DNA from: an uncultured Collinsella sp.
Lineage (GTDB): Bacteria > Actinomycetota > Coriobacteriia > Coriobacteriales > Coriobacteriaceae
Length of the DNA: 54,706 nucleotides
Direction of reading: 5' to 3'
Assembly: GCA_902493985.1 (NCBI GenBank)
Contig: CABURR010000006.1
Coordinates: 1 to 54,706, forward strand
How positions within the stretch are numbered: position 1 is the stretch's first letter; each line of letters opens with the position of its first letter. Under the pieces are notes generated by a model. The model saw nothing but the letters and a program-made list of their open reading frames with translations, did no database searches and was not told the DNA's origin. Position numbers and translations under genes: made by a program. Positions 39,407 to 49,714 of this stretch are shown in pieces.

Positions 39407-40870
39407 CTACTCAATCATGTCGAGGACGGAGGGGCGCAGCTCGCTCTCGGCAGCCTCGGGATCGGTCTCGCGCAGACGGTTGATATAGCGGTTGTACCAC
39501 ATCACGGCAAGGCCCAGGAAGACAACCACACCGCCAACGTTGTAGACCAGCGTCAGCCACAGCGGCTGATCGAGCGGAATGGTGCCGCAGATAAGCACGA
39601 AGCAGAAGACCACAAGCAGGAATGCGGCAACGACCAGGCCAAAGCTGCGCGAGCCCATGCGGAAGCCACGGGGAGCAGCATCGAAGTTCTTGCGCAGCAT
39701 AAAGTAGGCAAGCAGAATCAGCAGCGGCGGGAGCAGAGCGGTGGCAGCCGTCATGTTGGTGACAATCATGAGCAGGTCGTCGAGGTTACCGGAGCCCAGG
39801 GCCGGGATGATCAGGATGGGGACGACGATGGCGAACTGCAGCCAAGCGGCGCGGGCAGGAATGCCATGCTCGTTGAGCTCGACGATCTTGCTACCAAAGA
39901 CGCCCTTGGGGATCTCGGTGAAGAAGACCTTGATGGGAGCGGAGGTCCACATCATGAGGGAACCCAGCGTAGCGGCGAGAAGGATCAAGCCGATGACGCG
40001 CGTGGACACTTCCATAGGAATGCCAAAGTGGGCAAAGACAGCGCCGAACACGTCGAAGATGCCGGTGGAGATGGCAACGCTGCCCTCGGGGATGAACAGG
40101 TTAACCAGCAGCGAAGCGCCTGCATACAGAAGGCCGATGGTCAGGCCGGCGATAACGACGGTGCGCACGAAGGCCTTGACGCCACCCTTAAGGTCGTTAA
40201 GGAACACGCCGACAGACTCAGCGCCGCCAACGCCCTGGATGATCCAGGCAAGCGTACCGAAGAAGCCCCACGCAGTTGCGAAGTTGCTCATGTCGGGAGC
40301 CATGTTAGCGGGAGTAGGAGCCGTAGCGAACTCAACGCCGCCAAAGGCAGCAGCCAGGGACAGCAGGATGAACACGGCGGTCAGGCCGAGAGCCGCGGTC
40401 GAACCGAAGGAGGAAATGGAGCCGATCCACTTAGCGCCCTTGGTCGAAACCCACGTGGCAATAGCAAAGACGACGATCTCGATAATGGTGATCCACAGCT
40501 GCGAAAGCTCGGCGTTGGCACCAAAGAACACGTAGCTCGCGTAGATGATTACGTTGGGCAGGACGGACGCAAAGAAGAACAGGTTAACGAACCAGTAGCT
40601 AAATGCCGTCAGGAACGCCCAGCGACCACCCATCGAGGTCTTAACCCATGCGTACACGCCCGACTCGGAGTCCTTGTTGAGGCCGACGAACTCGGCGGTA
40701 ACCAGGGTATAGGGGACAAAGTACAAAAGCGTGGCGAAGAAGAACGACGGCGCGGCTGCTAAGCCGATGGCCGCGTTGTTGTTGATGATGTTCTTGATAC
40801 CGAACACGGCGGCGACCGTCATGCCCAGCAGAGCGAACGAACCGATCGTTCCTCGTTTTTCAGAGCTCAT
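39407..40870 (-). CDS. APC-superfamily amino acid transporter (GadC/YgjI-like)
   Basis: A 487-residue, 12-helix transporter of the amino acid-polyamine-organocation superfamily. Family segments: GSFALLGMTVAAVFGIKNI in the first helix, the NKDSESGVYAWVKTSMG loop, and GAESVGVFLNDLKGG in the sixth region. This branch includes glutamate:GABA antiporters and uncharacterized exchangers. No decarboxylase or other partner is adjacent, so the substrate is open. ATG at 40870 follows GGGAGGG. Confidence 0.85.
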   Translation of the reverse strand: MSSEKRGTIGSFALLGMTVAAVFGIKNIINNNAAIGLAAAPSFFFATLLYFVPYTLVTAEFVGLNKDSESGVYAWVKTSMGGRWAFLTAFSYWFVNLFFFASVLPNVIIYASYVFFGANAELSQLWITIIEIVVFAIATWVSTKGAKWIGSISSFGSTAALGLTAVFILLSLAAAFGGVEFATAPTPANMAPDMSNFATAWGFFGTLAWIIQGVGGAESVGVFLNDLKGGVKAFVRTVVIAGLTIGLLYAGASLLVNLFIPEGSVAISTGIFDVFGAVFAHFGIPMEVSTRVIGLILLAATLGSLMMWTSAPIKVFFTEIPKGVFGSKIVELNEHGIPARAAWLQFAIVVPILIIPALGSGNLDDLLMIVTNMTAATALLPPLLILLAYFMLRKNFDAAPRGFRMGSRSFGLVVAAFLLVVFCFVLICGTIPLDQPLWLTLVYNVGGVVVFLGLAVMWYNRYINRLRETDPEAAESELRPSVLDMIE

Positions 40871-40902
40871 AAGCCCTCCCAATCATCTATTAAATGTCAT
40901 CC

Positions 40903-40937
40903 AAAACCGTCCGAGCTGCAAGTGCAATCGCGGACGG
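40903..40937 (-). terminator. Terminator of ebgC
   Basis: On the minus strand CCGTCCG and CGGACGG form a stem around a loop of about 17 nt, followed by TTTTGG. Confidence 0.65.
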
Positions 40938-41023
40938 CGCACCTGCTAAGGGGAATGGGGAAAAGGAAGTCAACAAAGCCATCCCCCTTAACGGCGCGAA
41001 GCAAACGTCCAAACGGACGAATA

Positions 41024-41479
41024 CTACTTGTTGGGGAAGGAATAACCTTCGACCGTCACGTGCAGTACCACGACGCGGGGATCCGAAGCCTCGGCGATAA
41101 CACGGTAAGCCTCGTCGATCTCGACGACGGCAACGCCGCCGGCGGGAATCGTCACGGTCTCCCCCGCCCCCTCAAAGCGCTCGCGATCATCGATATCGCT
41201 GTAGGCGCGGGTGCAGGTGAGGCCTGCCTTGGGGGCAACCTCGACAGTCAGGTCGCCGTCGAGCGGGGCGAGCACGGCATGGTAGCGACGGTGACCGACC
41301 AGATCGGCGGTTGCGGCCTCGCGGGCATAGACCCACCAGTACACCAGCGAGTCGCCGATGGAGTACGCCACATCGTGCTGCAGTTCAGAAACGCCGTCGA
41401 GTGCCTGACCGGTACGCATCCACTTCTTGACGGACTTCATCTGAGCATCGAAGTCGGCACGCGAGATAAAGACATGCAT
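41024..41479 (-). CDS. ebgC: EbgC-like subunit of evolved beta-galactosidase (YhcH/YjgK/YiaL family)
   Basis: A 151-residue cupin-like protein, with the segment YWWVYAREAATADLVGHRRYHAVLAP and HVTVEGY near the end. E. coli EbgC is about 149 residues and is required for full EbgA activity. It follows ebgA by 3 nt, the same gene order as in E. coli. Confidence 0.9.
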   Translation of the reverse strand: MHVFISRADFDAQMKSVKKWMRTGQALDGVSELQHDVAYSIGDSLVYWWVYAREAATADLVGHRRYHAVLAPLDGDLTVEVAPKAGLTCTRAYSDIDDRERFEGAGETVTIPAGGVAVVEIDEAYRVIAEASDPRVVVLHVTVEGYSFPNK

Positions 41480-41482
41480 GGC

Positions 41483-44400
41483 TTATGCCTCCTTAATGGG
41501 TGCCAGCGCCTGAGCCAGATCGGCAGACGTCAGCGGTCGCAGGGACACCTCAAAGCTGAAGCTCTCAAAACGGGTGCGATAGGAATCGAGCACCTCGGAA
41601 CCCCAAGAGTTCGAGCCAAGGCCGAGCAACTGGTCGTTGATGTTGACCGTGACCGTGTCGCCCTTGACAAGGTCGTAGACGTGCTTGGCGTTATCGATGG
41701 CCTCGCAGCTATAGGGCCATGCCGAGAACGAGAACGGGTTGGAGGCAGCGTCAGCCGGACGAGTCACCAGCACGCCGTCACCGTGGCTGGAGCGCAGGGC
41801 AACCCAGCGGGTACCCTCGCGGTTGGCACAGTCCTGAGGCATAACGTAGGGCGTGAACATGTCGTCGACCGTAGTGCGGTAATGGCCGACCGGGTTGGCG
41901 CGCAGCGAGTCCGGATAGTTCTCGCCCGGGCCGTGGCCATACCACTCGACGGCACGATCGCAACCGGGGACCTCGAAGGAGATGCCGATGCGCGGGATAA
42001 TGTCCGAATAGTCGCCGTAAGGCTCGCCGGAAACCTTGAGGTCGACGCGGCCACTCGGAAGCACGGTATAGACGAGCTCGACGCGCATGCCGAACGCGCG
42101 GACGGGAGGAGCGATACGCTGGCTCACGGTAACGACGACCGCATTGCCGTCCTGCTTCCAAGAAACCTTGCGGGTGGACGTCTGCATTACATCGATGAAG
42201 TTATCCTTCCACAGGGAGTCGTACTCCTGAGCGTGGTTATCGACGAGCGGATGCCAAAAACCAACCTGGGGACCGGAGGCCATGACGTCACGGCCGGATG
42301 CCTTCCACTTGCTCACGGTGCCGTTTACCTTGCTGAAGGTCAGCCCGCCGTTGAGGGAGTGAATGCGAATCTCCTGCTCGGTCTCCTCGACCGTAAGCTC
42401 AGGACGAGCTGGGGCGGCGATGGCCGGCGCCGGATGGTTTGCGATGGCAAACTGGCTTGCACCCAGCTGGAACATCGGCTCGCACCAGACGTGAGCGGCC
42501 ATGGTGTAGGCGCGCACGGTCAGCAGGGTCTCGCCTACCGCGGCCTCGCGAATCGCCAGCGGAAGCTGGACGGACTCGCCGGGGGCAACCGCACCGGGCA
42601 TGAGCGTCTTGCGGCAAACCACGTCGCCGTCCACCAGGGTCTCCGCCGACAGGCAAACATCCTCGAGGGTGGTAAACCAACGCTTGTTGGTGACGGTCAG
42701 CTCGCCCGCCTCGGCATCGTAGGCCATGCGAACCGGGCAGATGACCTGACCATACTCAGTGAGGCCCGGGCTCGGCTGCTGCCAAGGGAACACCATGCCG
42801 TCGATGCAGAAGTTGCTGTTATTGGGGTAATCGCCGTTGTCGCCGCCATACATATCGTAGGCAACGCCGTCCTCGGTCACAGCAGCCAAACCGTGGTCGC
42901 ACCATTCCCAGATAAACTGGCCTTGGATGCAATCCCAGCGATCGAAGACCTCCTGGTACTCGGACAGACCTCCGGGGCCATTACCCATGGAGTGGCCATA
43001 CTCGCAGTTGATGCGCGGCTTGGGGAACGGATGCTCACCAAAGTCGTTCATCTGCGACACACGGGAGTACATCGTGGAAATGACGTCGACGGTATCGGCG
43101 TTGCGGTCCTCCTCGTAGTGGACCGGACGACCATCGAGCTCGTGAGCCTTGGCGTACATCGCGCGGATGTTGCAGCCATAGCCGCTCTCGTTGCCCAGCG
43201 ACCACATGATGATGCACGCGTGGTTGCGCTCCTGCATCACCAGGCGCTCAATACGGTCGACGTAGGCCGGCTCCCATGCCGGGTCGTCGGTAACCAGGGC
43301 GATGTTGCCGATATTCTCGAAGCCGTGGCTCTCCATATCGGTCTCGGCGACCAGCATGATGCCATACTCATCACACAGCTCGTAGAAGCGCGGGTCATTG
43401 GCATAGTGAGAGGTGCGCACTGCGTTGATGTTGTGCTGCTTCATGAGCTCCAGGTCGCGGCGCATGCGATCGAGGCCCACGGCGCGGCCCTTGTGATCGT
43501 CGTGATCGTGGCGGTTGACGCCATGCATTTTAAAGTAAGTGCCGTTGAGGTAGATATGATTGCCCTCGACCGTCACCTCGGCAAGACCCTGGCGATGCGG
43601 GACGTACTCGCTCACCTTGTCGCCGTCGTAGACCTCAAACGTAAGATCGTAGAGGAAGGGGTCCTCGGGATTCCAGAAGTGGGCATCGGTCACGCTGCAC
43701 TCGGCATGGCTGTCGACGCACTCACCCGTAGCCACCACGTTCTCGCCATCGCTGAGCGTAAACACAACGCGGGAAGCGCCCTCGGCAACCGTATCGAGCG
43801 TGATCAGAGCGGCATCGCCCTCGCGGTGCGTGCGGAACCTAAAGTCGACCAGGTGCGCGGCGGGACGCTGCATAAGGTACACATCGCGGAAGATGCCCGA
43901 GGCCCACCACATGTCCTGATCCTCGATGTAGCTGCCATCGCTGTACTGCAGGACCTTGACCGCAAACAGGTTGTCGCCCTCGACGAGCGCGTCGGTCACG
44001 TCGAACTCGGCAGACAGGCGCGAACCCTTGGTCATGCCGATAAACTGACCGTTGACGTACAGCTCGCCATAGCTCTCGATGCCGTCGAAGCGAATGATCT
44101 CGCGAGCGCCGGCAGGAACAGCGGGAAGGTTGACGATGCGCTGGTAGACGCCCGTGGGGTCATCGGAGGGAACAAACGGCTGATCCACCGGGAACGGGAA
44201 GCCCTCGTCGGTATAGGCAAGGTTGCCGTAGCCATCTACCTGCCACAGGTGCGGAACTTCCACGTGATCCCACTCGGGCTCGTACGTGGAGAGCTCCTCG
44301 TTGGAAACGGCAGCAGGTCCCTCAAAGAGGCGGAACTGCCACGAGCCGGACAGCTGGACAAACCCGCGCGACAGCTCGCGGCTGTACGTAGCGGCGAGAT

Positions 44401-44491
44401 CGGCGGTCTCGTAACCCATAAAGTACGCATGGGGTGCCAGGCGGTTCCTGTGGGTGAGCGCTTGGTTTTCCCAATCGTTAATGGCGTCCAT
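41483..44491 (-). CDS. ebgA: GH2 beta-galactosidase, EbgA type
   Basis: A 1002-residue GH2 enzyme with the usual five domains. The N-terminal WENQALTHRNRLAPHAYF and TDEGFPFPVDQPFVPSDDPTG are very close to EbgA. The acid/base Glu is in WSLGNESGYG (about 434) and the nucleophile Glu in FIWEWCDHG (about 527). No signal peptide, so it acts on imported beta-galactosides. ebgC follows immediately. The promoter has three TGCAACCGGTTGT operators and the bipartite motif. Confidence 0.96.
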   Translation of the reverse strand: MDAINDWENQALTHRNRLAPHAYFMGYETADLAATYSRELSRGFVQLSGSWQFRLFEGPAAVSNEELSTYEPEWDHVEVPHLWQVDGYGNLAYTDEGFPFPVDQPFVPSDDPTGVYQRIVNLPAVPAGAREIIRFDGIESYGELYVNGQFIGMTKGSRLSAEFDVTDALVEGDNLFAVKVLQYSDGSYIEDQDMWWASGIFRDVYLMQRPAAHLVDFRFRTHREGDAALITLDTVAEGASRVVFTLSDGENVVATGECVDSHAECSVTDAHFWNPEDPFLYDLTFEVYDGDKVSEYVPHRQGLAEVTVEGNHIYLNGTYFKMHGVNRHDHDDHKGRAVGLDRMRRDLELMKQHNINAVRTSHYANDPRFYELCDEYGIMLVAETDMESHGFENIGNIALVTDDPAWEPAYVDRIERLVMQERNHACIIMWSLGNESGYGCNIRAMYAKAHELDGRPVHYEEDRNADTVDVISTMYSRVSQMNDFGEHPFPKPRINCEYGHSMGNGPGGLSEYQEVFDRWDCIQGQFIWEWCDHGLAAVTEDGVAYDMYGGDNGDYPNNSNFCIDGMVFPWQQPSPGLTEYGQVICPVRMAYDAEAGELTVTNKRWFTTLEDVCLSAETLVDGDVVCRKTLMPGAVAPGESVQLPLAIREAAVGETLLTVRAYTMAAHVWCEPMFQLGASQFAIANHPAPAIAAPARPELTVEETEQEIRIHSLNGGLTFSKVNGTVSKWKASGRDVMASGPQVGFWHPLVDNHAQEYDSLWKDNFIDVMQTSTRKVSWKQDGNAVVVTVSQRIAPPVRAFGMRVELVYTVLPSGRVDLKVSGEPYGDYSDIIPRIGISFEVPGCDRAVEWYGHGPGENYPDSLRANPVGHYRTTVDDMFTPYVMPQDCANREGTRWVALRSSHGDGVLVTRPADAASNPFSFSAWPYSCEAIDNAKHVYDLVKGDTVTVNINDQLLGLGSNSWGSEVLDSYRTRFESFSFEVSLRPLTSADLAQALAPIKEA

Positions 44492-44524
44492 GGTGATGCT
44501 CCTTCGTCATCGTAGTGATTCTTG

Positions 44525-44625
44525 TGCAACCGGTTGTCCTTATCTTACGGGCGATGCAAAAAACTGTGCAACCGGTTGTCCGCTGAACGGTCGATTTGGC
44601 CGGGTTAACGGTGCAACCGGTTGTA
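44525..44625 (-). promoter_or_regulatory. ebgA promoter: three GCAACCGGTTG operators and the bipartite motif
   Basis: Near-identical palindromes TGCAACCGGTTGT at 44525-44537, 44567-44579 and 44612-44624. On the minus strand TTGCAC (44566-44571, in the middle operator) and TAAGAT (44542-44547) are -35 and -10 with an 18-nt spacer. The first operator covers the start point. The motif CTGAACGGTCGATTT then GGCCGGGTTAACGG (44583-44611) is centred about 62 nt upstream of the start point. The rest of the 44492-44867 gap holds the regulator's own promoter. Confidence 0.78.
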
Positions 44626-44867
44626 CAATCGCAACACTTATGTCACCCTGAGTATCGAAACTCAGCACAAGACATCGTTCTTAAGCTCGTAGGCAACCTC
44701 CACGCCCGCTGATATCTCACCCACACGAGACGTATTCGATTTCGGCTTGGTTGCAAAACGACACCGGTCACCGGATACCATGAACGCTGTTCAGGCGCAC
44801 TATAGTAAGCTGTATCCGCACCAGCCCGCATCAGTGACAACATCGACCGCATTTTCCAGGAGACGCC

Positions 44868-45884
44868 ATGACCCAACCAGTTCGCACCGCACCTACGCTT
44901 GCCGAGGTTGCCGCAGCTGCCGGCGTGTCGCGTTCCACGGCATCGCGCGCTCTCAACGATTCGCCCCGCATTAGCGAGGAAACCAAAAAGCGCGTCCGCG
45001 CGGCGGCCAAGAAAGTCAATTTTGTCCCCAACGCTCGTGGCCGAGCGCTCGCTGTCGGGCGCACGGAAATCATCGCCGTACTCGTGACCGAGCCCCTGAG
45101 TGAACTCTTCAGCGACCCCACCTATAGCGAGTTTTTGAGCGGCATTACCGAGGAACTGTCGGAGTCGTCCTATCTGCCCGTTATCTTGCAGGCGTCTTCT
45201 ACGCATGAGCGCAACCGCGCACGCGAGCACTTTGAGCGCCGCTCGTTCGACGCCGTGATCGACGTCTCCCCCTACAAGGGCAGCGAGCTGCTCGAGGTAC
45301 TGCGCGAGCTGGGCGTACCCACCGTGTTGTGCGGCCAGCTCGAGGGCCACCCCTATCGCGATGTGTTTTCGACGGTCTATTCAGACGACGAAGAGGGCGG
45401 ACACTTTGCGGCACTCGCCATGAAGGAGCGCGGGCGCAAAGATATCGTCGCCGTGTTGGGACCGCAAGACAACCCCGCTGTTGTCGACCGCCTGCGCGGC
45501 TACCGCGCCGTCTTGGGCGAAGACCTCCCAGACGCAAACGTTATCTATACCGGCTGGAACAACGGAGACGGCTATCAGGCCATGCACCAGATCCTCGCGC
45601 GCGAGATCGCTTTCGATGGCGTGCTCTGCGGATCGGACCGTATCGCGGCTGGCGTCATCACCGCACTCAACGAGGCAGGCCTATCCGTTCCGGCGGACGT
45701 TTCTGTCGTCGGCTTCGACGATCACGAGATTGCGACGCGCTGCGTCCCCGCGCTCACGACCGTGCGCCAGCCCCTGCGCGAAGAAGGCCACATGGCCGCC
45801 AACATTGCGCTCGACATGATCAAGGGTGCCGAGCCCACCACCTCCGTGATGCACATGCAGCTGATCCAGAGAGACTCGCTATAA
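44868..45884 (+). CDS. LacI-family regulator of ebgAC
   Basis: A 338-residue LacI/GalR protein. The helix-turn-helix and hinge read LAEVAAAAGVSRSTASRAL and FVPNARGRALAVGRT. The effector domain ends in VSVVGFDDHEIATRCVPALTTVRQP. AGGAGA precedes the ATG. Divergent from ebgA; the three central-CG palindromes at the ebgA promoter are its likely sites. The inducer is probably a beta-galactoside or its product. Confidence 0.9.
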   Translation: MTQPVRTAPTLAEVAAAAGVSRSTASRALNDSPRISEETKKRVRAAAKKVNFVPNARGRALAVGRTEIIAVLVTEPLSELFSDPTYSEFLSGITEELSESSYLPVILQASSTHERNRAREHFERRSFDAVIDVSPYKGSELLEVLRELGVPTVLCGQLEGHPYRDVFSTVYSDDEEGGHFAALAMKERGRKDIVAVLGPQDNPAVVDRLRGYRAVLGEDLPDANVIYTGWNNGDGYQAMHQILAREIAFDGVLCGSDRIAAGVITALNEAGLSVPADVSVVGFDDHEIATRCVPALTTVRQPLREEGHMAANIALDMIKGAEPTTSVMHMQLIQRDSL

Positions 45885-45889
45885 GAAAC

Positions 45890-46039
45890 TGGGGCAGGCT
45901 TTTCGCCAGACAGTTGTTGCGGAAAGCCTGTCCCGTTTTGAGCGCTCGTTCTGGGGCACAGTTTCCGTTAGACAGCTCAACCGGAAACTGTGCCCCATTA
46001 TTTTGCCGAATTCTGGGGCACGCTTTCCGCGACGCCCGG
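45890..46039. repeat. Tandem palindromic units (TGGGGCA...TGCCCCA type) after the LacI gene
   Basis: Unit 1 (45890-45934) and unit 2 (45952-45997) are hairpins of about 16 bp. Unit 2 is perfect: TGGGGCACAGTTTCCG with CGGAAACTGTGCCCCA. Both loops contain AGACAG, while the inner stems differ. A third, half unit starts at 46014 (TGGGGCACGCTTTCCGCG). Confidence 0.7.
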
Positions 46040-46069
46040 TCATCCCAAGCCCTCTCAACCTCGGCGCAT

Positions 46070-46104
46070 AAAAAACGAGGGAAGGCACGCGTCCTTCCCT
46101 CGTT
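46070..46104 (-). terminator. Terminator of aspS
   Basis: On the minus strand AACGAGGGAAGG pairs with CCTTCCCTCGTT, followed by TTTT. Confidence 0.93.
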
Positions 46105-46127
46105 ACGGGCAATATGTAGCCGCTCGC

Positions 46128-47915
<1,788 letters not shown>

Positions 47916-48171
47916 ACCAGTGATCCTCCTTTATGGATCTGTGCCGCCCCGTGTCGTTCCGGGCGGCGTCGTACAGATTTGCCCAGCCTGCGTAAACCGC
48001 GCAGCCAGACATGGCGTTCTATGTTATCGCACCTGCGCCGATGTACCGCGAAAAAGTAGCTCCTGCCCAAAGACTTGACGGAGACGAAACAATTGACGCG
48101 GCCTGGCCGTCGCCCAGGCGCGCCGCGTGCGACAATGTGCCCCAATACAACTGCACTCGGAAAGGCCCGCC

Positions 48172-48807
48172 ATGACTGCACGCCTCATCGTTATGGATAT
48201 CGACTCCACGCTCATCAACCAGGAAGTCATCGACCTGTTGGGCGAGGAAGCCGGCGTGGGCGAGCAGGTGGCACAGATCACCGAACGCGCCATGCGCGGC
48301 GAGCTTGACTTTAAGCAGGCGCTCGAGGAGCGCGTGGGGCTGCTTGCCGGCTTGGATGAGAGCGTGTTCGAGCGCACCTTTGAGCGCGTGACGTTTACTC
48401 CCGGCGCGCTGGAGCTTGTGCGCTCGGCGCACAGCAAGGGCTGGAAGGTCGGCGTGGTGAGCGGCGGCTTCCACGAGGTCGCCGACAAGATCGTGGCCGC
48501 CGCGGGCATCGATTTTTGCCTGGCCAACCGTCTGGAAGTCGTGGACGGCAAGCTCACGGGTAAGCTGGCGGCAGACATTGTGACCAAGGAATCCAAGCTC
48601 ATTCAGCTGCTGGATTGGGCGGTTGAGTGCGGTGTCGACATGGCCCACACCGTCGCGATCGGCGACGGCGCCAATGACATCCCCATGATTCAGGCCGCGG
48701 GCACGGGCATCGCGTTTTGCGCCAAGCCCAAGACGCGCGAAGCCGCCCCGTTTGCCATCGACGAGCGCAACCTGACACTCGCCATGGATATCATCCTGCG
48801 CGACTAG
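48172..48807 (+). CDS. serB: Phosphoserine phosphatase SerB
   Basis: A 211-residue HAD hydrolase. The nucleophile motif is MDIDSTLIN (Asp, about 8-16), motif II Ser is in VVSGGFHEV, Lys in KESKLIQL and motif III GDGANDIPMI. It dephosphorylates phosphoserine in serine synthesis. Start 48172 follows GGAAAGG. No ACT domain. Confidence 0.92.
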   Translation: MTARLIVMDIDSTLINQEVIDLLGEEAGVGEQVAQITERAMRGELDFKQALEERVGLLAGLDESVFERTFERVTFTPGALELVRSAHSKGWKVGVVSGGFHEVADKIVAAAGIDFCLANRLEVVDGKLTGKLAADIVTKESKLIQLLDWAVECGVDMAHTVAIGDGANDIPMIQAAGTGIAFCAKPKTREAAPFAIDERNLTLAMDIILRD

Positions 48808-48843
48808 TCGATCCTTCTAACAATAGAATCAGTCTGTCCTATA

Positions 48844-48877
48844 GTTTCCGAACAATTTTGTCTTAGTGTTCGGAAAC
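48844..48877. promoter_or_regulatory. Inverted repeat in the larB promoter region
   Basis: GTTTCCGAACA (48844-48854) and TGTTCGGAAAC (48867-48877) are perfect 11-bp arms with a 12-nt spacer, 45 nt before the larB start. It could be an operator for the TetR-type regulator encoded after larC, or a hairpin. Confidence 0.6.
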
Positions 48878-48921
48878 ATACCCTTTGAGTGCTAGACTTT
48901 GCGCCGTCGAAGGGAACATAT

Positions 48922-49704
48922 ATGGATAAGCGAGATCTAGAGCAGCTGCTGAGCGATGTTGCCGGCGGATCAGTCACCCCCGCCGACGCCCTTACGCGCA
49001 TCCAGACGGCTCCGACTGCCGATTTGGGCTTTGCGCAGCTCGATCTTTCGCGCGGAGTGCGCCAGGGAGCCGGCGAGGTTGTCTACGGTGCCGGTAAAAC
49101 CGCCGAGCAAATTGCCGCCATTATCAAAGCATTACTCGATGCAGACCAGGAGCGCATCCTGGTCACACGCTTGGATGCCGAAAAAGCCGCGCGCACCGCT
49201 GAGCTTCTTGGCAACGACATCGACCTGGGATATGTCCCGGACGCCCAGCTCGCCCTGGTGGGTGGCAAGCCCTCCCCCACCGGCAACGGACACATCGTCG
49301 TCGCCTGCGCCGGCACGAGCGACCTGCCCGTCGCCGAGGAAGCCGCATTGACAGCCGAGTTCTATGGCAACGAGGTCGACCGCCTCTACGACGTAGGTGT
49401 CGCCGGCCTGCACCGCCTGCTCGCGCATGCCGAGGAACTTGCCCAGGCACAGGTGGTCATCGCCATCGCCGGCATGGAGGGCGCGCTGGCGAGCGTTATC
49501 GGCGGTCTGGTAAGCTGTCCGGTCATCGCCGTTCCCACCAGCGTGGGGTACGGCGCGAGCTTTGGTGGCGTAGCCGCGCTGCTCGCCATGCTCAACTCCT
49601 GCGCCAGCGGCGTTTCGGTCGTCAACATCGACAATGGCTTCGGCGCCGCCTACCAGGCAAGTCTTATCAATCATCTGAGCGCCAGCACACCCCGCGCCCG
49701 TTAA
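48922..49704 (+). CDS. larB: Nickel-pincer cofactor biosynthesis protein LarB
   Basis: A 260-residue protein. The C-terminal AIR-carboxylase-like domain contains AGTSDLPVAEEAAL, EFYGNEVDRLYDVGVAGLHRLL and AGMEGALASVIGGLVSCPVIAVPTSVGYGASFGG. LarB carboxylates and hydrolyses nicotinic acid adenine dinucleotide at the start of pincer-cofactor synthesis. ATG 48922 follows GAAGGGA. Followed 10 nt on by larC. Confidence 0.94.
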   Translation: MDKRDLEQLLSDVAGGSVTPADALTRIQTAPTADLGFAQLDLSRGVRQGAGEVVYGAGKTAEQIAAIIKALLDADQERILVTRLDAEKAARTAELLGNDIDLGYVPDAQLALVGGKPSPTGNGHIVVACAGTSDLPVAEEAALTAEFYGNEVDRLYDVGVAGLHRLLAHAEELAQAQVVIAIAGMEGALASVIGGLVSCPVIAVPTSVGYGASFGGVAALLAMLNSCASGVSVVNIDNGFGAAYQASLINHLSASTPRAR

Positions 49705-49714
49705 GGAGCATTCC

